This document shows positions 8,806-18,513 of a stretch of 64,000 nucleotides of DNA, in pieces. Below the pieces are notes generated by a model. It did no database searches. It was not told the DNA's origin and saw only the letters and a program-made list of their open reading frames with translations. Within the stretch, counting starts at the first letter, position 1, and each line of letters starts with the position of its first letter. The position numbers and the translations under genes are program-made. The DNA is taken from positions 806,001 to 870,000 of the forward strand of contig NZ_CP045422.1 of NCBI RefSeq assembly GCF_014926585.1, given 5' to 3'. The DNA is from Devosia beringensis. GTDB lineage: Bacteria > Pseudomonadota > Alphaproteobacteria > Rhizobiales > Devosiaceae.

Positions 8806-9672
8806 CTACCAGGTCAGGCGTGGCAGGAATCCCGCCAGGCGGGCGCCACTGGGCGCTACCAGATCGAGAATGGCCTGCGGATCGGGCTTGCCGAAGGCAT
8901 CGAGTTCGGCGGCGTGGATTGAGCCGGTGACGAAGAGCAGGTCGAGCCCGAACTGCGCGGCGCCAGTGGCGTCGGTGCGCACGCTGTCGCCAATGGCCAG
9001 TACGCGGGCCTTGTCGAGCGGCTTGCCGGCGGCAGCCTCGGCCATGCGGAAGGCCTCTTCATAGATGGGGCGATAGGGCTTGCCGGCCATCAGCACCATG
9101 CCGCCCATTGCGGCGTAGAGATCGCCCAGGGCGCCGCCGCAATAGATGATCTTGTCGCCATGTTCGACGACGCGATCGGGATTGGCGCAGATCATGGGCA
9201 GCTTGCGTTCCAGCCAGTGGCGGGCACGCTCGCGATACATTTCGGGGGTGTCGTCATCGCTGTCGAGATCGGTGACGACGACGGCCTGAGCCTCGTCGGC
9301 ACTGCTGCGCCGCACGTTGAGGCCCTCGTAGAGCGCATCATCCTCGGTGGGCGGGCCGACATGGTGGATGGCCTTGCCGGAATATTTGGCGATCATGACG
9401 CGGGTGGCGTCGCCCGAGGAGACGATGGCGTCATAGGCGTCACGGGTGACGCCCAGGCGATCGAGCATATCAATCAGCGGGGCCGAGGGGCGCGGCGCAT
9501 TGGTGATGAAGACCACCTTGCCGCCTGCCTTGCGGTATTGCACCAGCGCATCGACGGCTGATGGGAAGGCCGCCACGCCATTATGGACCACGCCCCAGAC
9601 ATCGCTCAGCACGGCATCATAGTGGCCGGCGAGTTCGGCAAGGCCGGAGATCGAGGGGAGCGGGCTGGTCAT
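8806..9672 (-). CDS. HAD-superfamily subfamily IIA hydrolase (TIGR01459 type)
   Basis: Predicted phosphatase of the NagD-like IIA group. Motif I is SDVWGVVHNG (about residues 20-29), where the first Asp is the nucleophile. Motif II is FITNAP, and motif III/IV appears as AIGDSVRTDATGA. Start at ATG 9672 gives 288 residues; the longer open frame is an unlikely Arg/Pro-rich extension. It precedes ribF by five bases. This alphaproteobacterial subgroup is commonly next to ribF, so a role in flavin or cofactor phosphate chemistry is possible but unproven. Confidence 0.85.
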   Translation of the reverse strand: MTSPLPSISGLAELAGHYDAVLSDVWGVVHNGVAAFPSAVDALVQYRKAGGKVVFITNAPRPSAPLIDMLDRLGVTRDAYDAIVSSGDATRVMIAKYSGKAIHHVGPPTEDDALYEGLNVRRSSADEAQAVVVTDLDSDDDTPEMYRERARHWLERKLPMICANPDRVVEHGDKIIYCGGALGDLYAAMGGMVLMAGKPYRPIYEEAFRMAEAAAGKPLDKARVLAIGDSVRTDATGAAQFGLDLLFVTGSIHAAELDAFGKPDPQAILDLVAPSGARLAGFLPRLTW

Positions 9673-9703
9673 CGCGACTTTCCGATGCGGACGGGTGAGG
9701 GTT

Positions 9704-10246
9704 CTATGTGGCAGCTTGCGCCTGGGGATCAAGTGGAAACACGCCGGTGGATGGCTGCCGTGCGGCCAACGGGAGCTTAAAGGACCTGGCAATCTCGGCC
9801 GCCGTCGCTTGTGCACCGGCCATATCAGTGACGATCAGGTCGCTGAAGGGCCGGTCGGCATAGCCCTCCTCATGCATCTGACGGGCGCGCTCGACTTCCC
9901 CGGACGAGAGCGGCCGGTTGCCCCGATTGGAGAAGGCGATGGCGGGCGGTGGCGCCAGCGTAACGACGCGCAAAACCGCGCCGCGGGCAGCGCCAGCAAC
10001 CAGCAGACGGCGATAGTCGACGTCGCGCAGCGGCACGGCGACGACGATAAAGCCGGCAAGGGTGGTGGCGATCAGCTGCTCAATATGGGCAAAGGACGCC
10101 TCGATTCGCTGTTCGAGCGGCGCGTCGTCAGCGGCCTCATGGTCATCGCCATCGATGAACAAGGCATCTGGCAGCAAAGCGGCGAGTGCCCGACCCGTTG
10201 TCGTCTTGCCGGCATTGATCGGCCCGTTGAGCACCAGGATCTGCAC
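9704..10246 (-). CDS. P-loop kinase, shikimate-kinase/zeta-like, unknown substrate
   Basis: A 180-residue single-domain P-loop NTPase. Walker A is GPINAGKTT near the N terminus (about residues 8-16), and DGDDHEA at about 32-38 resembles the substrate-binding Asp segment of small-molecule kinases. A lid-like Arg region (SNRGNRPLSSGEVERAR) follows. It resembles gluconate/shikimate kinases and zeta-toxin kinases but lacks features that fix the substrate. There is no antitoxin next to it, so a toxin role is not supported. It follows the EAL gene by six bases on the same strand, suggesting co-transcription. Confidence 0.6.
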   Translation of the reverse strand: MQILVLNGPINAGKTTTGRALAALLPDALFIDGDDHEAADDAPLEQRIEASFAHIEQLIATTLAGFIVVAVPLRDVDYRRLLVAGAARGAVLRVVTLAPPPAIAFSNRGNRPLSSGEVERARQMHEEGYADRPFSDLIVTDMAGAQATAAEIARSFKLPLAARQPSTGVFPLDPQAQAAT

Positions 10247-10252
10247 GACAGG

Positions 10253-11506
10253 CTAAAGCTCGGCGCGGCGCAGCTGCGGCCGCGCGGGGCGGCTGGGTTC
10301 CACCATGAGATCGGGGCGCACCGGGCCGGGGGCGGCGATGTAGGGACCCTGGACCAGGGTAATGCCATCCTCAAGCAGTTCGATGATCTGGCGTTCGCTG
10401 GCAATGCCGGTGGCGAGCAGCAGAACGTCGAAGCGGGCGATATAATTGGCGATGTCGGCGGCGTGGAAATCGGTGAAGCTCTCGGGCGCCTCGATGAAGC
10501 GGGCCGCGTCGATGCGCAGCGAGCGGATATTGCGGGCGGCGAGGTCGGCGACATCAATGCGCAGCGAACGCACATTGAGAATGGAAAAGCCTGCGCCCTT
10601 GCGGGCGATGGCGTCGGTGACGGCGCGCTCGGGGGTAGTGAGGCTCTGCCAGTCGGTCTCGCTGATGGCAAAGATCATGCCCTCGGCAATCAGCCGATTG
10701 GCCTCGAGCGAGGCAAGCAGCTGCTCAGAGGCGGCCGAATCGCTCAGGGTGGCGCGTGACAGCGGAATATAGAGCTTGATGGGCTGGCCGCCCGCGCGTG
10801 CCCGACGGCCAATGGTGATGGCCTCGACCAGGCCCACGCCCTCGATATTGCGCATGACGTCGGGGCCGCCGCGGCGCGGCAGGAAATCGACGCCGTCGGC
10901 GAGGTCGCCATCCTCCAGTCGCAGCCGGGGAACCAGATCATAGCCCTGCGGCCGGCGCTGGGGCAGCGTGACGACGGGCTGGATATGATAGACGAGGCGG
11001 TTGTCGTTGAGCGCTTGGCGGACCATTTCGACCGGAATGGTCGGCTCGGGCTCGCGCACGGGGGGCAGCGGCGCCTGGACCTGCTGGGTAGCTGCGATCA
11101 TGCGCTCGCGGGCGGCGGGCTGGGCCTTGGCGACCCGCTCCTCGATTTCGGCAACGGCCTCGGCAACCTGGCGGATGACCGTGCCGAGCACGGAAATGTC
11201 GGCCTCGACGCCCTCGAGGCGCTGATCGGCATTGATATCGGCCATGGCATTGATGCGCTGGCCCAGCACGGCGCCGGCCTGGGCATCGGTGGCGAGCAGG
11301 CGGGAGAGATCCTCGATGGCGCGTTCAAGGCGATTTTCAGCGCGCTGGCGCAGGGAACGCTCAAGCAGCACGACGCAGACACAGCCGAAGACTATGGCGG
11401 CAAGGATGGCCTCTGCGGGCGTGAACGTCAGCCCGAAATACGCCGTGGCACCGACGCCGGCCGCAGCAAGGGCAATGAACGTGTAGACCAGTGCCTGCAC
11501 GGGCAA
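10253..11506 (-). CDS. Membrane protein with coiled coil and degenerate EAL domain (TipF-like architecture)
   Basis: 417 residues. Two N-terminal membrane helices (about 5-25 and 28-48) are followed by a charged coiled coil (about 50-130) and an EAL-type domain (about 160-400). The catalytic EAL triplet is replaced: the position reads DLVPRLRLEDG. The metal-binding Glu/Asp residues of active c-di-GMP phosphodiesterases are not recognisable. The layout (two membrane helices, coiled coil, inactive EAL) is that of Caulobacter TipF, a c-di-GMP effector for flagellum placement. Assignment as TipF is inference. It probably binds rather than degrades c-di-GMP, if it binds at all. Confidence 0.7.
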   Translation of the reverse strand: MPVQALVYTFIALAAAGVGATAYFGLTFTPAEAILAAIVFGCVCVVLLERSLRQRAENRLERAIEDLSRLLATDAQAGAVLGQRINAMADINADQRLEGVEADISVLGTVIRQVAEAVAEIEERVAKAQPAARERMIAATQQVQAPLPPVREPEPTIPVEMVRQALNDNRLVYHIQPVVTLPQRRPQGYDLVPRLRLEDGDLADGVDFLPRRGGPDVMRNIEGVGLVEAITIGRRARAGGQPIKLYIPLSRATLSDSAASEQLLASLEANRLIAEGMIFAISETDWQSLTTPERAVTDAIARKGAGFSILNVRSLRIDVADLAARNIRSLRIDAARFIEAPESFTDFHAADIANYIARFDVLLLATGIASERQIIELLEDGITLVQGPYIAAPGPVRPDLMVEPSRPARPQLRRAEL

Positions 11507-11611
11507 ACCTATAAACCCACTTCAAGTGCCGGGATTCGGCATATCCTCTTAGCACCGTGAACGGGGCTGCAAAAGCCGCAGGCCGGCTCTTCCAAGGCTA
11601 ATTGCGTGTCC

Positions 11612-12817
11612 TCAGGTGGAAAACAGCTTCCAGGCCCGCGAGAAGAAGCGCTGGAACAGAACCAGCTGGGCGGCGCCATTGGCGGCCGCCGAAGCGCCCA
11701 GGTGGCCCATTTCCACCGGGGGATGGTCGGCCGTCAGAGTCGGCAGGGCCGCCAGGTGCACCCGCACGCGTTCCAGCAGGCGCTCGACAATCGGGCGCGG
11801 CATGACGCCGTCGATGATCGACTTGTCCAGTTCGAGCACGGCATGGGTATTGACGATGGCCTTGGCCAGCGCCAGGCCGGCACTGTCGAGCCATTGGGTC
11901 ACCACCGGCTCCATCGCTGCCCAGTCCCAGTTGAAGGGGCTACCGCCGGGCACGGTCATGCCGGCCGCGGTCAGCTGATCCTGCAGGGCGGTAATGGAGG
12001 CCAGCAGATGCACGAAGGTCGGCTGGCCCTGGGCATCGGAAACCAGCATCGAGCCGAGATTGGCGGCGTGGCCATTGCCTTCCCAGAGCTCGCCATTGGC
12101 CACCAGGCCGGCGCCGACGAAGGTGCCGATCTGGAAATAGGCAAAGCCCTGCGGCCGCGGCGAGGGCTGGGCAATGACTTCAGCCCAGCAGGCGGCATTG
12201 CCATCGTTGAACCACTGCACCGGCAGGCCGGTATCGGCGGCGATGCGGGCGACCAGATCAATATCGCCCCACAGAGCCGCCTGCTCAACAGGCGCCTGCA
12301 CCAGGCCGATATTGCGCCCGATCTTGGACGGCGTGGCCAGGCCAATGCCAGCGAGTCGGGCCCGCTGCAGATCGGTGAGACCGGAGGTAATGGTGGCCAC
12401 TTCGGCGGCGATATCGCCAAAGATGGTGCGTGCATCCGGCCAGAGGTAGCTGCGTCGCACGCTGGCCAGGGTCTTGCCGGACATTTCGAGGACCAGCACC
12501 TCATAATGGCGCCAGCCAATTTCAATGCCGATGGAGACAGCGCCCTGTGGATTGAGGAAGAGCGGGGTTGCCGGCTGGCCGCGCCGGCCGCGCAGCACGT
12601 CGCCACGCATGACCAGGCCGCGCGACTCAAGTTCGGCAATGATGCGGGACGTGGTCTGGGGACCCAGACCCGACAACCGGGCGACATCGGCGTTGGAGGC
12701 GCCAGGATTCACCGTGATCAGCGTCAGCACGGCCCGCTCATTGGTGATGCGCACACCAGACTGAGCAACGCCGCGAGACAATGGATTGAATTCGGCCGTC
12801 TCGGAATTCTTTTGCAT
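11612..12817 (-). CDS. ROK-family transcriptional regulator (NagC/XylR type)
   Basis: 401 residues. An N-terminal winged helix (NADVARLSGLGPQTTSRIIAEL, about residues 40-61) is followed by an ROK sugar-kinase-like domain. The ROK zinc motif (CxCGxxGC) is absent; the corresponding region reads GNGHAANLGSM. Together with the HTH this points to a sensor-regulator, not a kinase. The start is ATG 12817; the longer frame runs through the intergenic region. The first of two direct repeats of TGGCGTGACT begins at the start codon itself and the second lies just upstream, which could be an autoregulatory site. The effector is probably a sugar. It is divergent from the sigma-54 activator gene. Confidence 0.85.
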   Translation of the reverse strand: MQKNSETAEFNPLSRGVAQSGVRITNERAVLTLITVNPGASNADVARLSGLGPQTTSRIIAELESRGLVMRGDVLRGRRGQPATPLFLNPQGAVSIGIEIGWRHYEVLVLEMSGKTLASVRRSYLWPDARTIFGDIAAEVATITSGLTDLQRARLAGIGLATPSKIGRNIGLVQAPVEQAALWGDIDLVARIAADTGLPVQWFNDGNAACWAEVIAQPSPRPQGFAYFQIGTFVGAGLVANGELWEGNGHAANLGSMLVSDAQGQPTFVHLLASITALQDQLTAAGMTVPGGSPFNWDWAAMEPVVTQWLDSAGLALAKAIVNTHAVLELDKSIIDGVMPRPIVERLLERVRVHLAALPTLTADHPPVEMGHLGASAAANGAAQLVLFQRFFSRAWKLFST

Positions 12818-12844
12818 GGCGTGACTTAACCGACTGGCGTGACT
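12817..12844 (-). promoter_or_regulatory. Direct repeat at the 5' end of the ROK gene
   Basis: Two exact copies of TGGCGTGACT with an 18-base period (12817-12826 and 12835-12844), separated by TAACCGAC. The first overlaps the ROK start codon. The placement fits an operator, but no binding protein is known. Confidence 0.5.
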
Positions 12845-12991
12845 GCAATCAAGTCCAATGAAGTATTGATTTTCGTGAATACGGAACGGAAAATTTACCC
12901 TGTTGGGAAACAATCGGTTCATACCCGGAAGCGCCGCGATGGCGGTCAGACATCCGGCAAGCATCCAATGAAGACGTGAGGACCGGGCCGC

Positions 12992-14422
12992 ATGGCGATG
13001 CAGAATCGAAGCGATGGCGACCCAAGCGGCCGGCTATTGCTGATCGACCGGGACCAGGAACAAGCACAACTGGTTGCACACGCCCTGGCCCAATGCCTCG
13101 ACCAGGCCGCTGCCATTACGGTCGTCTCGGGCGGCAAGCGGGCCGCAGAGCTGCTGCGCGACAGCGAATTCGACATCATCCTGGCCGATCTTTCCAGCCT
13201 GGGCGACCTGGCGAGCCACAGCGACGAGGCCGTGCTGCGGCTGGTGCGGCTGGCGGACGGGGCGCTGATGGTGGCGCTGTCGGACGGGATTTCGGTATCG
13301 GCCGCGGTAGGCGCGATGCGCGCCGGGGCACATGATTATGTGGCCAAGCCGATCAACGGACCGATCATGGCGGCGCGGATCGGCGAACTGGCGCAGCGGC
13401 ATGGCAAGTGCCGCTCGCTGGGCATCGAGGGCCGCATCCCGGCAGGTCCGAGCGATTTTGCCGGCTTTATCGGCGCCTCGAGCGCCATGCAGTTTGTCTA
13501 TGAGCAGATCGGCCGTATCGCCGCCTCGTCGGCGCCGGTCTTCATCACCGGGGAAAGCGGCACCGGCAAGGATGTGTGCGCCGAGGCGCTGCATGCCAAG
13601 GGACACCGGGCCGGCAAGCGCCTGGTGGCCATCAATTGCGCCGCGATTCCGCGCGACCTGATGGAGAGCGAACTGTTCGGCGTGGCGCGCGGCGCCTTTA
13701 CCGGCGCGCATGAAGACCGCAAGGGCGCGGCCGAACTGGCCGATGGCGGCACGCTGTTTCTCGACGAAATCGGGGAAATGGACCTGTCGCTGCAGAGCAA
13801 ATTGCTGCGCTTTCTGCAGACCGGAACGCTCAGCCGGGTCGGCGACGGGGCGGTGCGGCGGGTGGATGTGCGGGTGATCTGCGCCACCAATCGCAACCCG
13901 ATGCAGCTGATTGCCGAAAAGAAATTCCGCGAAGACCTGTTTTACCGGCTGCATGTGCTGCCCATCCACCTGCCGCCGCTGCGGCAGCGCCCGAGCGACA
14001 TCATGGTGCTGGCCCGGCATTTCCTGACGCGCTATGCCGCCGAGGAACACAAGAGCTTTGGCGATTATAGCAGTGAGGTCGCCAGCCTGCTGTCGGCCGC
14101 CGAATGGAAGGGCAATGTGCGCCAGCTGCAGAACCTGGTGCGGCGCCTGGTGGTGATGTTCGATGGCGGGGACATTACTGCCGCCATGCTGGCAGCGGCC
14201 GATATCGAGACGCGCGGGCTGCCGACCCCGGCCGAGATACCGTCACGTGGCGACCGACGGGCCGCCATCCTGCCGATGTGGCAGCAGGAACAGCGCATCA
14301 TCGAGGACGCCATTGCCAGCTTTGGCGGCAATGTCTCGCTGGCGGCAGCGGCGCTCGAAATCAGCCCCTCAACGATCTATCGCAAGCGGCAGGGCTGGGC
14401 AGAGCTAAGCCATACCGGCTGA
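12992..14422 (+). CDS. Sigma-54-dependent response regulator, NtrC family
   Basis: 476 residues in the standard three-part layout. A receiver domain (about 14-125) has the acidic pair IDRD, a candidate phosphoacceptor in ILADLSS, and the conserved Lys in YVAKPI. An AAA+ domain (about 160-390) has Walker A GESGTGKD, the sigma-54 contact motif GAFTGA (about 233) and Walker B GTLFLDEIGEM. A Fis-type HTH ends the protein (LAAAALEISPSTIYRKRQ). No histidine kinase is adjacent, so its partner and targets are unknown. The receiver lacks the usual MPxMDG segment after the acceptor Asp, so phosphorylation may be altered. Confidence 0.88.
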   Translation: MAMQNRSDGDPSGRLLLIDRDQEQAQLVAHALAQCLDQAAAITVVSGGKRAAELLRDSEFDIILADLSSLGDLASHSDEAVLRLVRLADGALMVALSDGISVSAAVGAMRAGAHDYVAKPINGPIMAARIGELAQRHGKCRSLGIEGRIPAGPSDFAGFIGASSAMQFVYEQIGRIAASSAPVFITGESGTGKDVCAEALHAKGHRAGKRLVAINCAAIPRDLMESELFGVARGAFTGAHEDRKGAAELADGGTLFLDEIGEMDLSLQSKLLRFLQTGTLSRVGDGAVRRVDVRVICATNRNPMQLIAEKKFREDLFYRLHVLPIHLPPLRQRPSDIMVLARHFLTRYAAEEHKSFGDYSSEVASLLSAAEWKGNVRQLQNLVRRLVVMFDGGDITAAMLAAADIETRGLPTPAEIPSRGDRRAAILPMWQQEQRIIEDAIASFGGNVSLAAAALEISPSTIYRKRQGWAELSHTG

Positions 14423-14429
14423 TCCAGGG

Positions 14430-15395
14430 TCAGGGCGTACTAGCTTCGCGGGCCTTGATGCGGTCGAGGCCGAGATAGTGTTCGCGCAGGATGACAGCGA
14501 TGCCGGAGGCGACGATGATCAGCGCGCCGCTCAGCATGGCCAGGGTGGGCACTTCGGCGAAGACTACCAGGCCGATAATGATGGTCAGGATCAGCGAGAC
14601 ATATTCAAACGGGGCAATGACCGACATGTCGGCATAGCGGTAGCATGAGGTCAGCAGCAGCTGACCGATACCGCCGGCAAAACCGGCGCAGACCAGCAGC
14701 ACGGCCTGCTGCGGGGTCGGCATCTGCCAGCCGAGCGGGATGGTCAGCAGCGAGAGCAGGCTGGCGCAGACGAAGAAATAGATGACGATGGTCTCGGTGC
14801 GTTCGGTCTGCACCAGCTTGCGCACCTGCATCATGGCAAAGGCCGACATGACCGCCGCGCCCAGGGCCGCGATCGCGCCGACGGTTTCGCTATTGCCCAG
14901 CGGCGTGCCGCCGGAAAACAGGGTGAGGCGCGGCCAGAGGATGATCACGACGCCGAGCATGCCGATGAGCACGGCGGACCAGCGGAACAGATGCACCCGC
15001 TCCTTGAGCAGCAGCGCGCTGAACACGACGATAAGCAGCGGCGACGCATAGCCGATGGCGGTGGTTTCAGGCAGTGGCAAGCGCGTCAGGGCGAAAAAGC
15101 CCAGGCCCATGGAGGTGACGCCGATAAAGGAGCGGACCACATGGCCCATTGGGTTGGCGGTGACCAGCGCAGTGCGGAGCTGGCGCGTGAACGTCAGATA
15201 GACGACCACGGGCAGAATGGCGAAAAAGCAGCGGAAGAAGACCAGTTCACCGGCCGGGATGGTTTCGGTGGCCTTGAGCAGCGTGGCCATGACCACGAAG
15301 CAGCAGACCGAAAGCACTTTTAGCGTAATGCCGCGTAAGGGACCGGCCGCGACGGGCACGGGGCTGGTCGGCGTGGCGGAAGCAGAAGGGGACAC
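14430..15395 (-). CDS. DMT-superfamily (EamA) permease
   Basis: 321 residues with about ten hydrophobic segments arranged as two EamA repeats. A representative segment is GVTSMGLGFFALTRLPLPETTAIGYASPL in the first repeat, given here only in part: GLGFFALTRLPLPET. Family members export metabolites or amino-acid-like compounds; the substrate cannot be read from sequence. The GTG start at 15395 is used. It converges tightly on the sigma-54 activator (seven bases between stops). Confidence 0.85.
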   Translation of the reverse strand: MSPSASATPTSPVPVAAGPLRGITLKVLSVCCFVVMATLLKATETIPAGELVFFRCFFAILPVVVYLTFTRQLRTALVTANPMGHVVRSFIGVTSMGLGFFALTRLPLPETTAIGYASPLLIVVFSALLLKERVHLFRWSAVLIGMLGVVIILWPRLTLFSGGTPLGNSETVGAIAALGAAVMSAFAMMQVRKLVQTERTETIVIYFFVCASLLSLLTIPLGWQMPTPQQAVLLVCAGFAGGIGQLLLTSCYRYADMSVIAPFEYVSLILTIIIGLVVFAEVPTLAMLSGALIIVASGIAVILREHYLGLDRIKAREASTP

Positions 15396-15470
15396 GACGG
15401 GCTCGTGGCTCGGAAAGCGGCAGGACGGCAGTGCCCGGCGCAGCAGAGGCTGGCGCGCCGGGTCGGGAAA

Positions 15471-15662
15471 TCAGTTTTTGGCCGATTCCAGCTTTTCCTT
15501 GGCGATGCGGGCGGTCGTGAAAGCCTTGCTTTCGGGACCTACGGCACTGCCGGTCTTGACCACCTTGCCGGTGGCGTCGTGAAGTTCCCAGTGCCAGTTG
15601 GCATTGGGGCCGCTGCCGCCCTTGAGGCGCAGCTTGATCTGAAGTGTGTTGTCCTGGGTCAT
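15471..15662 (-). CDS. Small conserved-looking protein of unknown function
   Basis: 63 residues, ATG start, no signal peptide or membrane segment. The sequence (LQIKLRLKGG, WHWELHDATGKVV) suggests a small beta-sheet fold. The C-terminal part (FTTARIAKEKLES) is helical. The shape resembles YegP/DUF1508-type small proteins, but this is a weak impression. It lies downstream of the DUF427 gene on the same strand. Confidence 0.6.
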   Translation of the reverse strand: MTQDNTLQIKLRLKGGSGPNANWHWELHDATGKVVKTGSAVGPESKAFTTARIAKEKLESAKN

Positions 15663-15752
15663 GGATGCCTTATGCCGCAGCTTGGCGCGGCGTGGAAGGG
15701 GCTGAGCGAAAAAGATGCACCATGGGCGGGGCCCCTGCCCCGGACGGTGCGG

Positions 15753-16115
15753 CTAGACTTTTGAATAGCGGATTTCGATGCGATCACCCCAGAAGGCCAG
15801 CATATCGGCAATGGGGGCGACCAGCGGGCACGGATCGGGATAGTACCAGACCTGGTCGGTGCCGGTGGCTGTAAGGGTCTTGATGGTGCAGTACCAGGCC
15901 TCGCCCTTGTAAGGACAATGGGTGCGGGTCTCGGTTTCTTCGAGAATGCCGGGCTGGATATCGTCAAGGGGAAAATAAACCCGCAGCGGCGAACCGGGCT
16001 CATCGAGCTCAAGCGCATTGATGGAGCTGGCGATCTCGGCCCCGTCGAAGATGACGTGGACACGGCCCGTGGCCGGGGTGATCCTGATATCCTTGTCGAG
16101 ACATTGACGCGTCAT
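15753..16115 (-). CDS. DUF427 domain protein
   Basis: 120 residues from the ATG at 16115; an in-frame TTG upstream would add 14. The DUF427 signature is clear: GRVHVIFDGAEIASS, then RVYFPLDD, TRTHCPYKGEAWYC and VWYYPDPCPL with AFWGDRIEI at the end. Family members are small beta-rich cytoplasmic proteins of unknown biochemical role. It is transcribed away from groESL, so the ~180 bases to groES hold divergent promoters. Confidence 0.85.
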   Translation of the reverse strand: MTRQCLDKDIRITPATGRVHVIFDGAEIASSINALELDEPGSPLRVYFPLDDIQPGILEETETRTHCPYKGEAWYCTIKTLTATGTDQVWYYPDPCPLVAPIADMLAFWGDRIEIRYSKV

Positions 16116-16187
16116 GATTACCTGCCATGGATGGTTTGGAAGCGTGAACTCTATCAACGCGCGAGCACAAAGTCAGTTCACCCGCGC

Positions 16188-16216
16188 TTGACTCCGACAG
16201 GGCCCAATCCTATATC
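16188..16216 (+). promoter_or_regulatory. Sigma-70-type promoter of groESL
   Basis: TTGACT at 16188-16193 and TATATC at 16211-16216, spaced 17 bases. The -10 lies 12 bases before the CIRCE element, so transcription would begin at or just before the operator, the expected arrangement for HrcA repression. Confidence 0.8.
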
Positions 16217-16227
16217 CCCAGCACCTG

Positions 16228-16254
16228 TTAGCACTCTCGTATGGTGAGTGCTAA
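16228..16254 (+). promoter_or_regulatory. CIRCE operator (HrcA-binding site) of groESL
   Basis: Perfect consensus TTAGCACTC-N9-GAGTGCTAA, 43 bases upstream of groES. HrcA binds this element and represses chaperonin genes. No hrcA is in the window. Confidence 0.97.
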
Positions 16255-16296
16255 CAGCTCAAAAATTGCATTCAAATGCTGCTATAGGAGCAAGTC

Positions 16297-16587
16297 ATGA
16301 GCTTCCGTCCCCTGCACGACCGCGTGGTCGTCCGCCGCCTCGATGGCGAAGAAAAGACCAAAGGCGGGATCATCATCCCGGACAACGCCAAGGAAAAGCC
16401 CAGCGAAGGCGTGATCGTCGCCGTTGGCCCCGGCGCCCGTGACGAAGGCGGCGCGCGCGTCGTTCCCGACGTCAAGGCCGGCGACCGCGTGCTGTTCGGC
16501 AAGTGGAGCGGCACCGAGGTCAAGGTCGACGGCGAAGAGCTGCTGATCATGAAGGAAAGCGACATCATGGGCATCGTCGAAGGCTAA
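16297..16587 (+). CDS. groS: Co-chaperonin GroES
   Basis: 96-residue heptameric lid of the GroEL chamber. Typical start [14 protein letters not shown], the mobile loop ([21 protein letters not shown], quoted only in part: [13 protein letters not shown]) and the C-terminal DIMGIVE. TAGGAG precedes the start. It is the first gene of groES-groEL, controlled by the CIRCE element and promoter upstream. Base composition at third positions and codon choice look like those of a highly expressed gene. Confidence 0.99.
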   Translation: MSFRPLHDRVVVRRLDGEEKTKGGIIIPDNAKEKPSEGVIVAVGPGARDEGGARVVPDVKAGDRVLFGKWSGTEVKVDGEELLIMKESDIMGIVEG

Positions 16588-18282
<1,695 letters not shown>

Positions 18283-18302
18283 TCCAGCCCTCCACAGAGT
18301 TT

Positions 18303-18367
18303 GGAGTTCGTTACTTCCCAGTCACGAACTCCATGGAAAAGGCGCGGTGGCAACATCGCGCCTTTTT
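18303..18367 (+). terminator. Tandem hairpins ending the groESL operon
   Basis: First hairpin: perfect nine-base arms GGAGTTCGT / ACGAACTCC (18303-18332). Second: AAAAGGCGCG ... CGCGCCTTTTT (18337-18367), a ten-base loop with a T-run, a standard rho-independent terminator. Confidence 0.9.
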
Positions 18368-18390
18368 CTTGTCCTGAGCTCCGGCAAACC

Positions 18391-18405
18391 TTACCGGCAC
18401 ATTAA
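18391..18405 (+). promoter_or_regulatory. Degenerate CtrA-like site
   Basis: TTAC-CGGCACA-TTAA, one mismatch from the TTAA-N7-TTAA consensus. It lies 33 bases upstream of a perfect copy and in the same orientation. Confidence 0.45.
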
Positions 18406-18437
18406 ACTTGCTATGGCGCGGGCTGACCGGGCAAATG

Positions 18438-18452
18438 TTAAGACCGGATTAA
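18438..18452 (+). promoter_or_regulatory. CtrA-binding site upstream of the EF-hand gene
   Basis: Perfect TTAA-gaccgga-TTAA followed by CCAT, the full consensus of the alphaproteobacterial cell-cycle regulator CtrA. It lies 62 bases upstream of the start of the EF-hand gene. Confidence 0.7.
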
Positions 18453-18513
18453 CCATGTTGCGCACTCTGTTGTGATGGCCGAGTTCCCTCGGCTGCAACC
18501 GCCAAGGAGTGGA

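Noticed and set aside
9704..10246. Zeta-type toxin
   Set aside because: P-loop and size fit, but there is no epsilon-like antitoxin and the neighbour is an EAL gene.
12845..12991. Sigma-54 promoter (GG-N10-GC) before the NtrC-type gene
   Set aside because: No matching -24/-12 pair; T/A-rich sequence here is more like an ordinary promoter.
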